DNA of 64,000 bases from Ignavigranum ruoffiae (GCF_900110675.1 NZ_FOEN01000006.1:1-64000), one strand, 5' to 3'. Counted from the stretch's first letter, positions 26,405 through 34,668 are shown. Notes: generated by a model not told the origin, from the letters alone. Made by a program: numbers and translations.

Positions 26405-26510
26405 ACGTCTTCCGCTTATTTGATAAGTTTCAGACTTATTTTAGACCTTGTTCTCCCTAATTTGGAGGCTTTAGGGACTGGGTTGGGGAAGGTGTTCAGA
26501 TAGACCATAC
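26405..26510 (-). repeat. Repeat family A, copy A3
   Basis: Read on the minus strand, the core CAGTCCCT...AGGGA...GTCTAAAATAAGTCTG..ACTTATCAAATAAGCGGAAGACG aligns with A1 and A2. The TCCCT/AGGGA stem and the CTTAT/ATAAG hairpin are kept. The apical stem is lost. The 612-bp gene-free stretch between the GT2 gene and ppdK holds B2, this copy and the ppdK promoter. Nothing else was recognised in it. Confidence 0.65.
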
Positions 26511-26689
26511 AAAGTACTTAGCTAGTTAGAAGTACAAGTCAGTCGCTTGGTCATTTACTGGCCATGCCGATTGTGCAGGCGTTTTTCGGTGGGTGAGTGA
26601 AATTTGTAGATAAATATTTACTTGTAAAAGGACGATAAATGTCCATCAGGTTATATTAAATTATAATTTGATAAGATAAGCTTTAGTCA

Positions 26690-26718
26690 TTGCAATCTAA
26701 TAGTGCATATTATATAAT
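26690..26718 (+). promoter_or_regulatory. SigmaA-type promoter for ppdK
   Basis: TTGCAA and TATAAT are separated by 17 bp, about 35 bp upstream of the chosen ATG. This region is the expected target of the CcpN-like repressor encoded downstream, but no operator was recognised with confidence. Confidence 0.7.
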
Positions 26719-26753
26719 TCTTTTATGATGCATTAATAATGAGGAGGAAGAAT

Positions 26754-29378
26754 ATGCAACGTGTTTATGCTTTTAATGAAGGAACAGCTCAAATGAAAGA
26801 TATCCTAGGGGGCAAAGGTGCCAACCTAGCTGAGATGACCCGCTTGGGCTTACCTGTTCCTAAAGGCTTTACCATTTCTGCCAAGGCGTGTTTAGAATTC
26901 TTAAATCATGGTGAAGTCTTATTGGATGAACTTAAAGCTGAAATCGATCAATATATACAACAATTAGAGCAGGACACTGGTAAGAAATTTGACGGTGCTG
27001 AGAATCTGCTCTTAGTTTCTGTGCGTTCAGGAGCCAAAATTTCTATGCCAGGTATGATGGACACGATTCTTAATGTCGGCTTAAATGACCACACTGTGGA
27101 AACCCTCGCTCAAGAAACACAAGATTATCGTTTTGCTTATGACTGCTATCGTCGTCTATTACAAATGTATGGTAACGTTGTTTTTGGGATGGATGGGAGC
27201 AAATTCGAAAGAATCTTAGATCAACACAAGAAAGCTGCCCATGCTCGTTATGATTCTGATTTAACTGCAGATCAATTAAAAGCTGTGATTGCCGATTATA
27301 AAGAACTTTACTTAAAAGAAATCGACCAACCTTTCCCTCAAAACGTGACGGATCAAATTTATGAAGCGGTTAAAGCGGTTTTCCGTTCATGGAATAATGA
27401 TCGGGCCAAATATTACCGTAAATTAAATGAAATCCCGAATGACATGGGAACAGCCGTAAATATTCAAGAAATGGTCTTCGGAAATCGCGGTGAAAGTTCA
27501 GGGACTGGGGTACTCTTTACCCGGAACCCGGCCACCGGAGAACATAAATTATTTGGTGAATATTTAGTGAATGCTCAAGGTGAAGACGTTGTTGCCGGTA
27601 TTCGAACTCCATCTTCCATTCAAAAACTTGCTGAAGATTTCCCTGAAATTTATACTTTGCTGAATGAGTTGGTTTATAAATTAGAACACCATTACAAGGA
27701 TATGCAGGATATTGAATTTACTATTGAAGAAGGTCAATTATATATCCTTCAAACCCGAAATGGTAAACGGACGGCTAAATCAGCATTCAAGGTAGCTGTA
27801 GACTTGGTTAAAGAAGGGGTCATTACTAAAGAAGAAGCCTTGATGCGAATTGAGCCAAGTGCGGTTAACCAATGGCTACATCCTACCTTTGACAGTGAAA
27901 GTTTAGCCCAGGCTGAACTTATTTCAAACCATGGCTTACCAGCGAGTCCTGGCTCAGGAACGGGTCAAGTGGTCTTTACGGCTAAAGTAGCTAAAGAATG
28001 GGCCGAAGCAGGGAAGAAAGTCATCTTGGTCCGTCAAGAAACCTCGCCAGAAGATATTGAAGGAATGAACTTAGCTCAAGCCATTGTAACGAGCCACGGA
28101 GGCATGACTTCTCATGCGGCGGTCGTTGCCCGCGGTATGGGTAAATCTTGTGTCGTTGGTGTGGATGACCTCGAAATTTCAGAAGAAAATAAGACAGTTA
28201 TTTATCCAGGTGGCGAGTTGCATGAAGGCGACTTGATTTCAGTAGATGGTAGCTCAGGAAAATTATATCGGGGCGAAATCAAACAATCCTTCACGAGCAC
28301 GGATGAGTCCTATGCAACGATTATGGAATGGGCCGAAGAAGTTTCTGAATTGAAAGTTCGAATGAATGCTGAAACCTTACCAGATATCCAAACCGGTCTA
28401 GCCTTTGGCGCGGTGGGTATCGGATTAACTCGGACCGAGCATATGTTCTTTAAAGCTGAACGCTTGAAAGAATTTAGAAGTTTTATTCTTTCTCAGAAAG
28501 AAGAAGAACGTCAAGCAGCTTTAGATCGGATTCAAGCATACCAAGAAGAAGACTTTGAAAAGATTTTCCGAGCTTTGGATGGCTTCCCAGCTAATATTCG
28601 TTTATTGGACCCACCTTTGCATGAATTCTTGCCAGCCAAAGACCAAGACATCGAATTAGTGGCTGGTCAACAAGGAATTTCAGCCCAAGAATTGAAGAGC
28701 CGGATTCATAATCTGAAAGAAGTTAACCCAATGTTAGGACACCGTGGTTGTCGTCTAGGAATGACTTTCCCTAACTTATACTTAATGCAAGCACGGGCTA
28801 TCATGACTTCTGCCATTAAGTTAGTCCAAGAAGGACTAGAAGTTAGCCCAGAAATTATGATACCATTAGTAAGTACGCAAAAAGAATTAGCGATCCTCAA
28901 GGAAAAAATTGTTGCTGAACTCGATCAAATGATTCAAGAAGCAGGGGTTGAACTCGCTTATACAGTAGGTACCATGATTGAAATCCCACGGGCATGCTTT
29001 ATTGCTGACGACCTTGCACAAATTGGCCAATTCTTTAGCTTTGGTACCAATGACTTAACCCAAATGACTTATGGCTTCTCGCGTGACGATGCAGGTAAAT
29101 TTATTAATCAATATATTGAGAATGGTGTCTTAGAAACAGATCCTTTCCAAACCATCGACTTAGCTGGTGTGGGTGAATTAGTCCGCATTGCTGTTGAGAA
29201 AGGTCGCCAAGCTAATCCTAACTTGAAGATTGGTGTGTGTGGCGAATTGGGTGGAGATCCTAAGTCCATTATGTTTTTCAACCAAGTTGGTTTAGATTAT
29301 GTATCTTGTTCACCATTCCGTGTACCTATCGCCAAGATTGCCGCAGCTCAAGCAACCATCAGAAAACAAGAGAAATAA
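26754..29378 (+). CDS. ppdK: Pyruvate, phosphate dikinase
   Basis: PPDK interconverts pyruvate, ATP and phosphate with PEP, AMP and pyrophosphate. The 874 residues match the family. The N-terminal ATP-grasp region (GGKGANLAEMTRLGLPVPKGFTIS, split over residues 17-40) is followed by the phospho-carrier histidine in GGMTSHAAVVARGMGKSCVVG (about residue 452). The C-terminal PEP/pyruvate barrel has IGLTRTEHMFF, LGHRGCRLG and GVCGELGGDP. The threonine beside the histidine (TSH) is the usual target of PPDK regulatory protein, encoded two genes on. The ATG with GAGGAGGAAGAAT is used. An in-frame ATG five codons earlier lies in the ribosome site. Confidence 0.97.
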   Translation: MQRVYAFNEGTAQMKDILGGKGANLAEMTRLGLPVPKGFTISAKACLEFLNHGEVLLDELKAEIDQYIQQLEQDTGKKFDGAENLLLVSVRSGAKISMPGMMDTILNVGLNDHTVETLAQETQDYRFAYDCYRRLLQMYGNVVFGMDGSKFERILDQHKKAAHARYDSDLTADQLKAVIADYKELYLKEIDQPFPQNVTDQIYEAVKAVFRSWNNDRAKYYRKLNEIPNDMGTAVNIQEMVFGNRGESSGTGVLFTRNPATGEHKLFGEYLVNAQGEDVVAGIRTPSSIQKLAEDFPEIYTLLNELVYKLEHHYKDMQDIEFTIEEGQLYILQTRNGKRTAKSAFKVAVDLVKEGVITKEEALMRIEPSAVNQWLHPTFDSESLAQAELISNHGLPASPGSGTGQVVFTAKVAKEWAEAGKKVILVRQETSPEDIEGMNLAQAIVTSHGGMTSHAAVVARGMGKSCVVGVDDLEISEENKTVIYPGGELHEGDLISVDGSSGKLYRGEIKQSFTSTDESYATIMEWAEEVSELKVRMNAETLPDIQTGLAFGAVGIGLTRTEHMFFKAERLKEFRSFILSQKEEERQAALDRIQAYQEEDFEKIFRALDGFPANIRLLDPPLHEFLPAKDQDIELVAGQQGISAQELKSRIHNLKEVNPMLGHRGCRLGMTFPNLYLMQARAIMTSAIKLVQEGLEVSPEIMIPLVSTQKELAILKEKIVAELDQMIQEAGVELAYTVGTMIEIPRACFIADDLAQIGQFFSFGTNDLTQMTYGFSRDDAGKFINQYIENGVLETDPFQTIDLAGVGELVRIAVEKGRQANPNLKIGVCGELGGDPKSIMFFNQVGLDYVSCSPFRVPIAKIAAAQATIRKQEK

Positions 29379-29395
29379 ATATTGGAGCGATATAA

Positions 29396-30019
29396 ATGGA
29401 TTTGACAAAAAGACAGCAACAAATAATTGATATTGTGAAGAATAATGAACCGATAACGGGGAATGATATTGCTGAGAGGCTAGACATCGCTAAATCTACC
29501 ATTCGTAGTGACTTGGCGGTGCTGACTTTAACAGGAATCCTGGATGGTCGGCCAAAGGTGGGTTATATTTATTCTGGTCTACCTTACCAACCTATGCTCC
29601 ATGAAGTAATCTCTAGTAAGAAAGTGGAAGACATCATGAGTAGCCCGGTCATCATTTCGGTTGAAACTTCGATTCATGATGCCATGACCATGTTGTTTAT
29701 GTACGACGTTGGATCTATTTATATTTCAGAAGGCGACAATCAGGAATTACTGGGCATCGTCTCACGCAAAGATTTATTAAGATCGATGGCGACAGGTCAA
29801 TCCAATGAGCTAGCTGTTGCTGTAGTAATGACTCGGATGCCGAACTTAATTGTGGCTACCCCAGATATGCCGGTCTTAGAAGCAGGAAAATTGATTGTAA
29901 ACCATCAAGTAGACTCTTTACCGGTGGTAGAGGGCAAAGGATCGAATCGAATTGTCGGTAAGCTATCCAAAACGAATCTGGTTAACTTATTCGTAGAACT
30001 TAGTACTTCGGAGGAGTAA
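29396..30019 (+). CDS. ccpN: CcpN-like transcriptional repressor with CBS pair
   Basis: The 207-residue protein has an N-terminal winged helix (TKRQQQIIDIVKNNEPITGNDIAERLDIAKSTIRSDLAVLTL, cited in part, residues 3-44) and two CBS domains (about 70-130 and 140-200, with VEDIMSSPVIISVETSIHDAM and VVMTRMPNLIVATPDMPV). CcpN in Bacillus represses gluconeogenic genes and senses the adenylate state through its CBS pair. Placement between ppdK and ppsR supports control of PEP/pyruvate interconversion. It starts 17 bases after ppdK and stops one base before the next ATG region. Confidence 0.9.
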   Translation: MDLTKRQQQIIDIVKNNEPITGNDIAERLDIAKSTIRSDLAVLTLTGILDGRPKVGYIYSGLPYQPMLHEVISSKKVEDIMSSPVIISVETSIHDAMTMLFMYDVGSIYISEGDNQELLGIVSRKDLLRSMATGQSNELAVAVVMTRMPNLIVATPDMPVLEAGKLIVNHQVDSLPVVEGKGSNRIVGKLSKTNLVNLFVELSTSEE

Positions 30020-30020
30020 C

Positions 30021-30839
30021 ATGACTGATACAGAAATTAAAATGTTTATCGTTTCTGACGCTGTAGGAGAAACTGCGCTTAGAGTTGCCAATGCAGTTCT
30101 AGCTCAATTTCCTAATATCAAGAATAAGAACATTAAACGTTACCCGTTTATTGCTTCCAAAGAAGAGATGATTTCGCTCCTACATGATGCTGGTTTGGAG
30201 AATGCGATTGTGGTAGCCACGATTGTTAACAGTGAACTGGCTACCTTTGCCCAAGAGTATGCGGATGAACATCATATTCTCTACCATAATGCTTTAACAG
30301 AATTAATTCACATGATTCAAAATAAAGCGGAAGTAGCTCCAGTTGAAGAGAGTGGTCTTTTACAACAAATGGATCAAAATTATTTTGACCGTGTGTCTGC
30401 CATTGAATTTGCTGTTAAGTATGATGATGGAAAAAATAATAAAGGCTTCCCTCAGTCTGATATGGTCCTCTTGGGAATTTCGCGGACATCAAAGACGCCG
30501 CTCAGCATGTATTTAGCCAATAAGGGCTATAAGGTGTCTAATCTTCCTTTGATTCCGGAAGTACCTATTCCCAAAGAGATTTATGAAGTTGATGCGCGTC
30601 GAATCTTTGGTCTAACTGCCTCACCTCGTTATATCATGAATATTCGTTCAGAACGGGTCAAGATTCTAGGTATTACTGGCAGCGCCAAATATTCTAGCTT
30701 GGAACGAGTTAAAGATGAATTAATGTTCTCGGAACAGCTCTATCAGAAATTAGGAGCTCGAATGATCAATGTTGAGAACAAATCCATTGAGGAAACAGCA
30801 GCTGAAATTGAAACACATTATAAGGCTGAGAATATTTAA
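30021..30839 (+). CDS. ppsR: PPDK regulatory protein (serine/threonine kinase and pyrophosphorylase)
   Basis: This bifunctional DUF299 protein inactivates PPDK by ADP-dependent phosphorylation and reactivates it by phosphorolysis. The P-loop-like signature is GISRTSKTPLSMYLANKGYK (about residues 153-172), with the preceding YDDGKNNKGFPQSDMVLL also typical. The length of 272 residues is normal. An in-operon position with ppdK and the CcpN-like gene makes the target assignment firm. GGAGGAGTAAC precedes the ATG. A strong terminator follows 10 bases after the stop. Confidence 0.95.
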   Translation: MTDTEIKMFIVSDAVGETALRVANAVLAQFPNIKNKNIKRYPFIASKEEMISLLHDAGLENAIVVATIVNSELATFAQEYADEHHILYHNALTELIHMIQNKAEVAPVEESGLLQQMDQNYFDRVSAIEFAVKYDDGKNNKGFPQSDMVLLGISRTSKTPLSMYLANKGYKVSNLPLIPEVPIPKEIYEVDARRIFGLTASPRYIMNIRSERVKILGITGSAKYSSLERVKDELMFSEQLYQKLGARMINVENKSIEETAAEIETHYKAENI

Positions 30840-30849
30840 AGATAAAATA

Positions 30850-30892
30850 GTCGCCCCACCTGAGTATTAGCTCAAGTGGGGCGACATTTTTA
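30850..30892 (+). terminator. Strong intrinsic terminator after ppsR, possibly bidirectional
   Basis: GTCGCCCCAC.TGAG pairs with CTCA.GTGGGGCGAC and is followed by ATTTTTA. On the opposite strand the same stem is followed by TATTTTATC, so it may also end the convergent popT transcript. Confidence 0.92.
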
Positions 30893-30908
30893 ATGTGACT
30901 TAGTAAGA

Positions 30909-31766
30909 TTATTCGTCGGTATATTTTGCTTCTAAACGGGCCATCCACAGACCGACGGCAGCACCAAAGACCAACATCAAGAAACAGAGGAAATACTGCA
31001 AGAAAGTAAACCCATGATAATCGGTTGGAATAATCATGACAGTTGAAGCAAGAACGACCCCTACAATAAAATGGAAGAAGTTTGAATAATAGCGTTCGAA
31101 GATATGATGAATGATTTTGGCAAGCAATAAGATGGTTAATAAACCGCCTAGGGCAATGGGAAGAATTACCGAGAGGTCAAAAGACTTAAATCCATCCGCC
31201 ATCGCCTTATATAAACCTAAATAGACGATAAAGTTGGAGGGACTCATTCCGGGTACTAAGACACCCAGGGCAATCAGAAAGCCACATAGCATCCAAGCAG
31301 CAAAGCTAGGAGTCATGGCCCCATTTTGTGAGAGTTGGCCTAGATTAAGTAAGATTAGTCCCAGAATAAAGGCGGCAATTAAGATCATCCAGTCTCGTTT
31401 ATCCCGTCCCTGAGCGCCTGCTTGTTGCCAGAGGGCGGGTAGGGTGCCGACGATTGCTCCGATAAAGAACCAAAGAATGATTGTTTCAAAGTTGCCTAAT
31501 AAATAACTTACGCCCCAGGATAGACCGGCAATGCCCGCGAGCGCACCTAAAGCAACGGGAATAAAGAATTTCACATTTTCAATAAAATGATCGAAGATAT
31601 TCGATAAAAAGCGAATAATTGGAGTGTAAAGGCCAAAAATGGCGGCCAAGGCTCCACCAGAAACGCCAGGTAAAATAAAACCAGATCCAATAAACATGCC
31701 CTTAATAAATTTCAGCAACCAATTTTGTTGAGGGAGTTGGTCACTGTATGATTGATTTGTGTTCAT
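30909..31766 (-). CDS. popT: DUF368 membrane protein, probable polyprenyl-phosphate transporter (PopT)
   Basis: The 285-residue protein has about eight to nine membrane segments and the DUF368 hallmark GSGFILPGVSGGALAAIFGLY (residues about 32-52), repeated internally as ALGVLVPGMSPSNFIVYLGLYK. This inverted-repeat layout is typical of the family. DUF368 proteins have been shown in other bacteria to recycle undecaprenyl phosphate from the outer to the inner leaflet. That would serve peptidoglycan and the polysaccharide cluster here. It is transcribed divergently from the glutaredoxin-like gene. AAGGAGT precedes the ATG. Confidence 0.88.
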   Translation of the reverse strand: MNTNQSYSDQLPQQNWLLKFIKGMFIGSGFILPGVSGGALAAIFGLYTPIIRFLSNIFDHFIENVKFFIPVALGALAGIAGLSWGVSYLLGNFETIILWFFIGAIVGTLPALWQQAGAQGRDKRDWMILIAAFILGLILLNLGQLSQNGAMTPSFAAWMLCGFLIALGVLVPGMSPSNFIVYLGLYKAMADGFKSFDLSVILPIALGGLLTILLLAKIIHHIFERYYSNFFHFIVGVVLASTVMIIPTDYHGFTFLQYFLCFLMLVFGAAVGLWMARLEAKYTDE

Positions 31767-31879
31767 AATGACTCCTTTTTGAAAAATTAATCTGATACAA
31801 GTTTAGCTGAATTTATGGGCTGAAGCAAATCTGAAAATAACTTCTAAATAAATCAGGTTGAAACACATGCCATAATTGC

Positions 31880-31914
31880 AAATGATTATCATTTAAGCTG
31901 ACTTGAGCTATAAT
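31880..31914 (+). promoter_or_regulatory. Promoter with Fur-family-like 7-1-7 dyad upstream of the glutaredoxin-like gene
   Basis: AAATGAT-T-ATCATTT (31880-31894) is a perfect 7-1-7 inverted repeat that resembles Fur or PerR boxes. It overlaps a candidate -35 (TTATCA), 16 bp before TATAAT at 31909-31914. Such an overlap would suit repression. The regulator is not encoded nearby, and whether it is iron-, peroxide- or zinc-responsive is open. Confidence 0.5.
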
Positions 31915-31945
31915 AGTGAAGAATCTTAAGCTAAGGAGTGAAATC

Positions 31946-32191
31946 ATGGAAGATCATATCTTATATTACAGTGACTTATGTCCTGATACCGAAGAATTTG
32001 TGTCTGCCTTACAAGCTAAGGAGATTGTCTATCAGGCTATCAATATTACTGAATCAATGGCTAATTTAAAAGCCTTTCTTAAATTAAGAGATAAACATCC
32101 TGATTTTAAAGCAATCAAAGAACAAGGTAAAGTGGGCGTTCCTGTCCTCTTTTCCGCTCAAAAATTATATTTCAATCAACAAGAGTTGTAG
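31946..32191 (+). CDS. Glutaredoxin-like small redox protein
   Basis: This 81-residue thioredoxin-fold protein has the pattern ILYYSDLCPDTEEFVSAL at the N-terminus, with a single cysteine (residue 11) followed by PDT in place of a CxxC dithiol. The cis-proline is in GVPVLF. These features fit the monothiol glutaredoxin-related family of Lactobacillales. The ATG with AAGGAGTGAAATC is used, and a longer upstream start would overlap the promoter. cdd follows 13 bases later. The proposed operator upstream suggests metal or peroxide control. Confidence 0.8.
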   Translation: MEDHILYYSDLCPDTEEFVSALQAKEIVYQAINITESMANLKAFLKLRDKHPDFKAIKEQGKVGVPVLFSAQKLYFNQQEL

Positions 32192-32204
32192 AAAGGGAGA
32201 GGTT

Positions 32205-32609
32205 ATGAACAAAGAGGCTCAAGATTTAATGGAGAAAGCGCGTTCTGTTTTAGGCCGAGCTTATGTTCCTTATTCGCATTTTCCTGTAGGGGCGGCTCTA
32301 TTAATGAAGGATGGGCAGGTCATTACTGGTGTGAATGTTGAGAATGTTTCTTTTGGTGCGACGAATTGTGCGGAAAGGTCGGCCTTATTTACCGCAATCT
32401 CTCAAGGCTATCCGGCTAAATCAGTCAAAGCTATTGCGATTGCCGGCATTAGTCAGGGCTTCCTCAGTCCTTGTTCAATCTGCCGCCAGGTGATGGTTGA
32501 ACTTTGTGATCCAGAAACTGCCGTTTATTTATCAAATGCAGACGAAGAGATTATGGAAACCACGGTTGCGGAATTAGTTCCCTTAGCCTTTGACCATCTT
32601 GATGTATAA
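32205..32609 (+). CDS. cdd: Cytidine deaminase
   Basis: Cdd deaminates cytidine and deoxycytidine for pyrimidine salvage. It is the small zinc-binding tetrameric type of 134 residues. It has AYVPYSHFPVGAALL, the catalytic TNCAERSALF (zinc cysteine and proton-shuttle glutamate) and the second zinc pair in PCSICRQVM. ENVSFGATNCAERSA is continuous with the family pattern. A GAAAGGGAGAGG site precedes the ATG. It is co-oriented with and close to the glutaredoxin-like gene. Confidence 0.95.
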   Translation: MNKEAQDLMEKARSVLGRAYVPYSHFPVGAALLMKDGQVITGVNVENVSFGATNCAERSALFTAISQGYPAKSVKAIAIAGISQGFLSPCSICRQVMVELCDPETAVYLSNADEEIMETTVAELVPLAFDHLDV

Positions 32610-32676
32610 TGCGTGTTTTTCCGAGTTGGATTTGTTAGACTAAAGATAAGAATATGATGAAAGGAAGCGATATTAT

Positions 32677-33057
32677 ATGGCCCAAACATTATTACATGCC
32701 TGTCTTCGTGTGCGAGATTTAGAAGCTTCTAAGAAATTCTATACTGAATTATTTGATTTTGAAGTGGCTCGTGAAAGAGATTATCCTGAAGACAAATTCT
32801 CGCTATCATTTTTAAAAGCATCGGGATCCGATTTCGAAATTGAGCTGACTTATAATTACCAAGCAGATCCCTATGAAATCGGTAATGGCTTCAGTCACTT
32901 GGCTTTAGGTGTTGATGATTTAGATGCAGTCTATCAAGCATGCAAGGAGTCCGGTTATAAAGTTTCTGAAATGAAAGCTTTATCGAATCCATACTTCTTT
33001 GTCACTGATCCTGATGGATACCGCCTAGAAGTGATGGCCAATTCAAAGAAAGCTTAA
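32677..33057 (+). CDS. VOC-family protein, glyoxalase I-like
   Basis: The 126-residue protein consists of two VOC beta-alpha-beta-beta-beta modules. ACLRVRDLEASKKFYTELFDFEVARE opens the first, and HLALGVDDLDAVYQACKESGY starts the second. A metal site is plausible from H8, E55-type residues (FEIELTYN), H74-type (FSHLALG) and the C-terminal YRLEVM. The closest named function is lactoylglutathione lyase (methylglyoxal detoxification), which would use glutathione. The gor gene elsewhere in the window makes this plausible, but many VOC proteins have other roles. Confidence 0.8.
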   Translation: MAQTLLHACLRVRDLEASKKFYTELFDFEVARERDYPEDKFSLSFLKASGSDFEIELTYNYQADPYEIGNGFSHLALGVDDLDAVYQACKESGYKVSEMKALSNPYFFVTDPDGYRLEVMANSKKA

Positions 33058-33091
33058 CCGTGCTTCAATGAAAATTTTGATGCAATAAACT

Positions 33092-33190
33092 CTTAAAAGG
33101 GGCAAAATTCAAGCTAAGTTTTGAATATGATCCTGCCCTTAAAGTTTAGTCAGAGAGACTTTGACGTTTTGTCTTTGTCTCTCTTTTTTT
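33092..33190 (+). terminator. Tandem hairpins and terminator after the VOC gene
   Basis: A first, irregular stem (AAGGGGCA with TGCCCTT, and inside it AAAATTCAA with TTTTGAAT) spans about 33097-33141. A second hairpin AGAGAGACTTTGAC/GTCTTTGTCTCTCT at 33152-33185 is followed by a T run and is a classical terminator. Confidence 0.8.
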
Positions 33191-33239
33191 ACCTAGAAAA
33201 AATTAAAAATCTGAAACTTGCTAAAATTTTAAAATAGAC

Positions 33240-33267
33240 TTGCTAGAAAGTCACGATTTGCTATAAT
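33240..33267 (+). promoter_or_regulatory. Promoter of the small RNA
   Basis: TTGCTA and TATAAT are separated by 16 bp. Transcription would begin near 33274, since no start codon or ribosome site follows closely. Confidence 0.7.
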
Positions 33268-33273
33268 GGTTTA

Positions 33274-33466
33274 CATGCGATGAGTCGAAAGCAATCTGGA
33301 TAGATTGCCTACAGGAGACCTAGAGGTTCGACCTCAAATCAGGAAGATGGTCTATTCATAGGTGCTGTGAACACTTATGGACCTTAAGTTATCTTAAGGC
33401 TGGTTTAACTAGCCAAAGCTAGTGACTAAGTCCTCCGATCTAAAGGATCGGAGGGCTTATTTTTTA
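33274..33466 (+). ncRNA. Unassigned structured small RNA with intrinsic terminator
   Basis: About 190 nt lie between the promoter and a terminator (TCCTCCGATC / GATCGGAGGG, then CTTATTTTTT). A chain of hairpins can be drawn: GCAATCT/AGATTGC, GAGG/CCTC closed by GACC/GGTC, CATAGGTG/CACTTATG, CCTTAAG/CTTAAGG and GGCTGGT/ACTAGCC. No open reading frame with a ribosome site is visible. Signatures of SRP RNA, tmRNA, RNase P, T-box, and the common riboswitches were looked for and not found. The following gene has its own TATAAT (33477-33482), so an independent small RNA is favoured over a leader. 6S-like size is noted, but the fold does not look like 6S. Confidence 0.6.
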
Positions 33467-33522
33467 ATAGTTGGTGTATAATAGAGTTAAAATATAAACC
33501 TTTGGAAGGGAAGCGCTTATTT

Positions 33523-34668
33523 GTGGAACAACTGAATATTGGCTTGGAAGAACTTGATCAACTTAAACAATTGCATCAGACTTTGAGAAAGCATCCTGAG
33601 CTGTCTGAACACGAACAAGAAACTCGCGAGATTCTCAAGGATTTTATTCAGACCCATTGCTCGAATTTAGAGATTGTAGATCAAGGTCGTTGGTTTTATG
33701 TCTGGAAGGCTGGGAGTCCAGGCAAGCAGACGATTGCTTTTCGAGCGGACCATGATGCAATCAGTAACACTCAGGGACAAGTTTTTCATGGTTGTGGCCA
33801 TGATGGCCATTCTACTATCTTGGCTGGATTAGCTTGGCAGTTAGATTCAATGGATCTGTCAACCAATGTGATGCTTATTTTTCAACATGCTGAAGAGAAT
33901 GGCGTCGGAGCACGAGAAATTGTTCCCCGGATGCAAGAAATCGGCGTGGATTATGTTTATGGATTGCATAATTTTCCTGGATTTGCCCAAAATCAGATTA
34001 TTGGCAAATCAGGAACGTTTATGTGTGCCTCTACGGGGATGGAGATTCGGTTTCAAGGTCAACAAACCCACGCGGGTCAACCTGAGAAAGGAATTAATCC
34101 GGCTTTTGCTTTGGCAGAACTCTGCTTAAAATTGAAAGACTTAGGTAAGTTCCCAGGTTTCGGACCGCAAAAGGCGCTAGGTCATACTTTTGATAGTCTG
34201 GTGATGGCTACCATTATCTCTTTAGAATTAGGCCAAAAGGGCATGTATGGTATCGCAGCCGGCAGTGGTCAATTACAATTGACCTTGCGTGCCAGCAAAT
34301 ATAGTGACTTAAAGGAGTTGACCAATTTGCTTGAAGAAGAAGTGAATCGATTGGCAACAGAGGAACACCTGAGCGCAGCGATTCGTTATCTCGATCAATT
34401 CCCCGATACTTCCAACCCGGTTGAAGAGGTGGAACGTCTAGAACGCCTCGCTAAAGCCAATGGTCTAGCATATCATCAACTTGAACAAGCCTTCAGACCT
34501 TCAGAAGATTTTGGCTGGTATTTAATGAACTTCCCTGGCACGTTCTTTGGTCTTGGCTCCGGTGATGAGCACCCAGACTTGCATGATGATCGTTATGAAT
34601 TTCCTGACGAGATTATTGCAAGTGGAATACGGATATTCCGAGCTTTGCTGATGGACCACCAAGGTTAG
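33523..34668 (+). CDS. M20-family amidohydrolase (M20D, hippurate/N-acyl amino acid hydrolase-like)
   Basis: This is a zinc- or cobalt-dependent amidohydrolase that removes acyl groups from amino acids or small peptides. The metal-binding motifs are FRADHDAI, HGCGHDGH and QHAEENGVGAREI. GSGDEHPDLHDDRYEFPDE forms the C-terminal ligand region, and a lid domain sits in the middle. The start is uncertain. GTG with GGAAGGG 12 bases upstream (381 residues) is preferred to a TTG seven codons earlier that lacks a ribosome site. It lies directly after the small RNA. The true substrate is unknown. Confidence 0.88.
   Translation: MEQLNIGLEELDQLKQLHQTLRKHPELSEHEQETREILKDFIQTHCSNLEIVDQGRWFYVWKAGSPGKQTIAFRADHDAISNTQGQVFHGCGHDGHSTILAGLAWQLDSMDLSTNVMLIFQHAEENGVGAREIVPRMQEIGVDYVYGLHNFPGFAQNQIIGKSGTFMCASTGMEIRFQGQQTHAGQPEKGINPAFALAELCLKLKDLGKFPGFGPQKALGHTFDSLVMATIISLELGQKGMYGIAAGSGQLQLTLRASKYSDLKELTNLLEEEVNRLATEEHLSAAIRYLDQFPDTSNPVEEVERLERLAKANGLAYHQLEQAFRPSEDFGWYLMNFPGTFFGLGSGDEHPDLHDDRYEFPDEIIASGIRIFRALLMDHQG

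Noticed and set aside
26739-26753. In-frame upstream start of ppdK
   Set aside because: The ATG forms part of the GAGGAGGAAGAAT ribosome site. The ATG at 26754 has proper spacing and matches the family N-terminus.
33279-33290. GATGAGTCGAAA, similar to the hammerhead ribozyme core
   Set aside because: The sequence between GATGAG and GAAA is too short to form stem II, and no matching stems I/III with the cleavage site are visible.
33274-33466. Assignment of the small RNA as SRP RNA, tmRNA, RNase P RNA or a T-box
   Set aside because: The SRP loop (GGAAGGA..AGCAG), the tmRNA ends and tag frame, RNase P core motifs and the T-box GGTGGTACCGCG are all absent.
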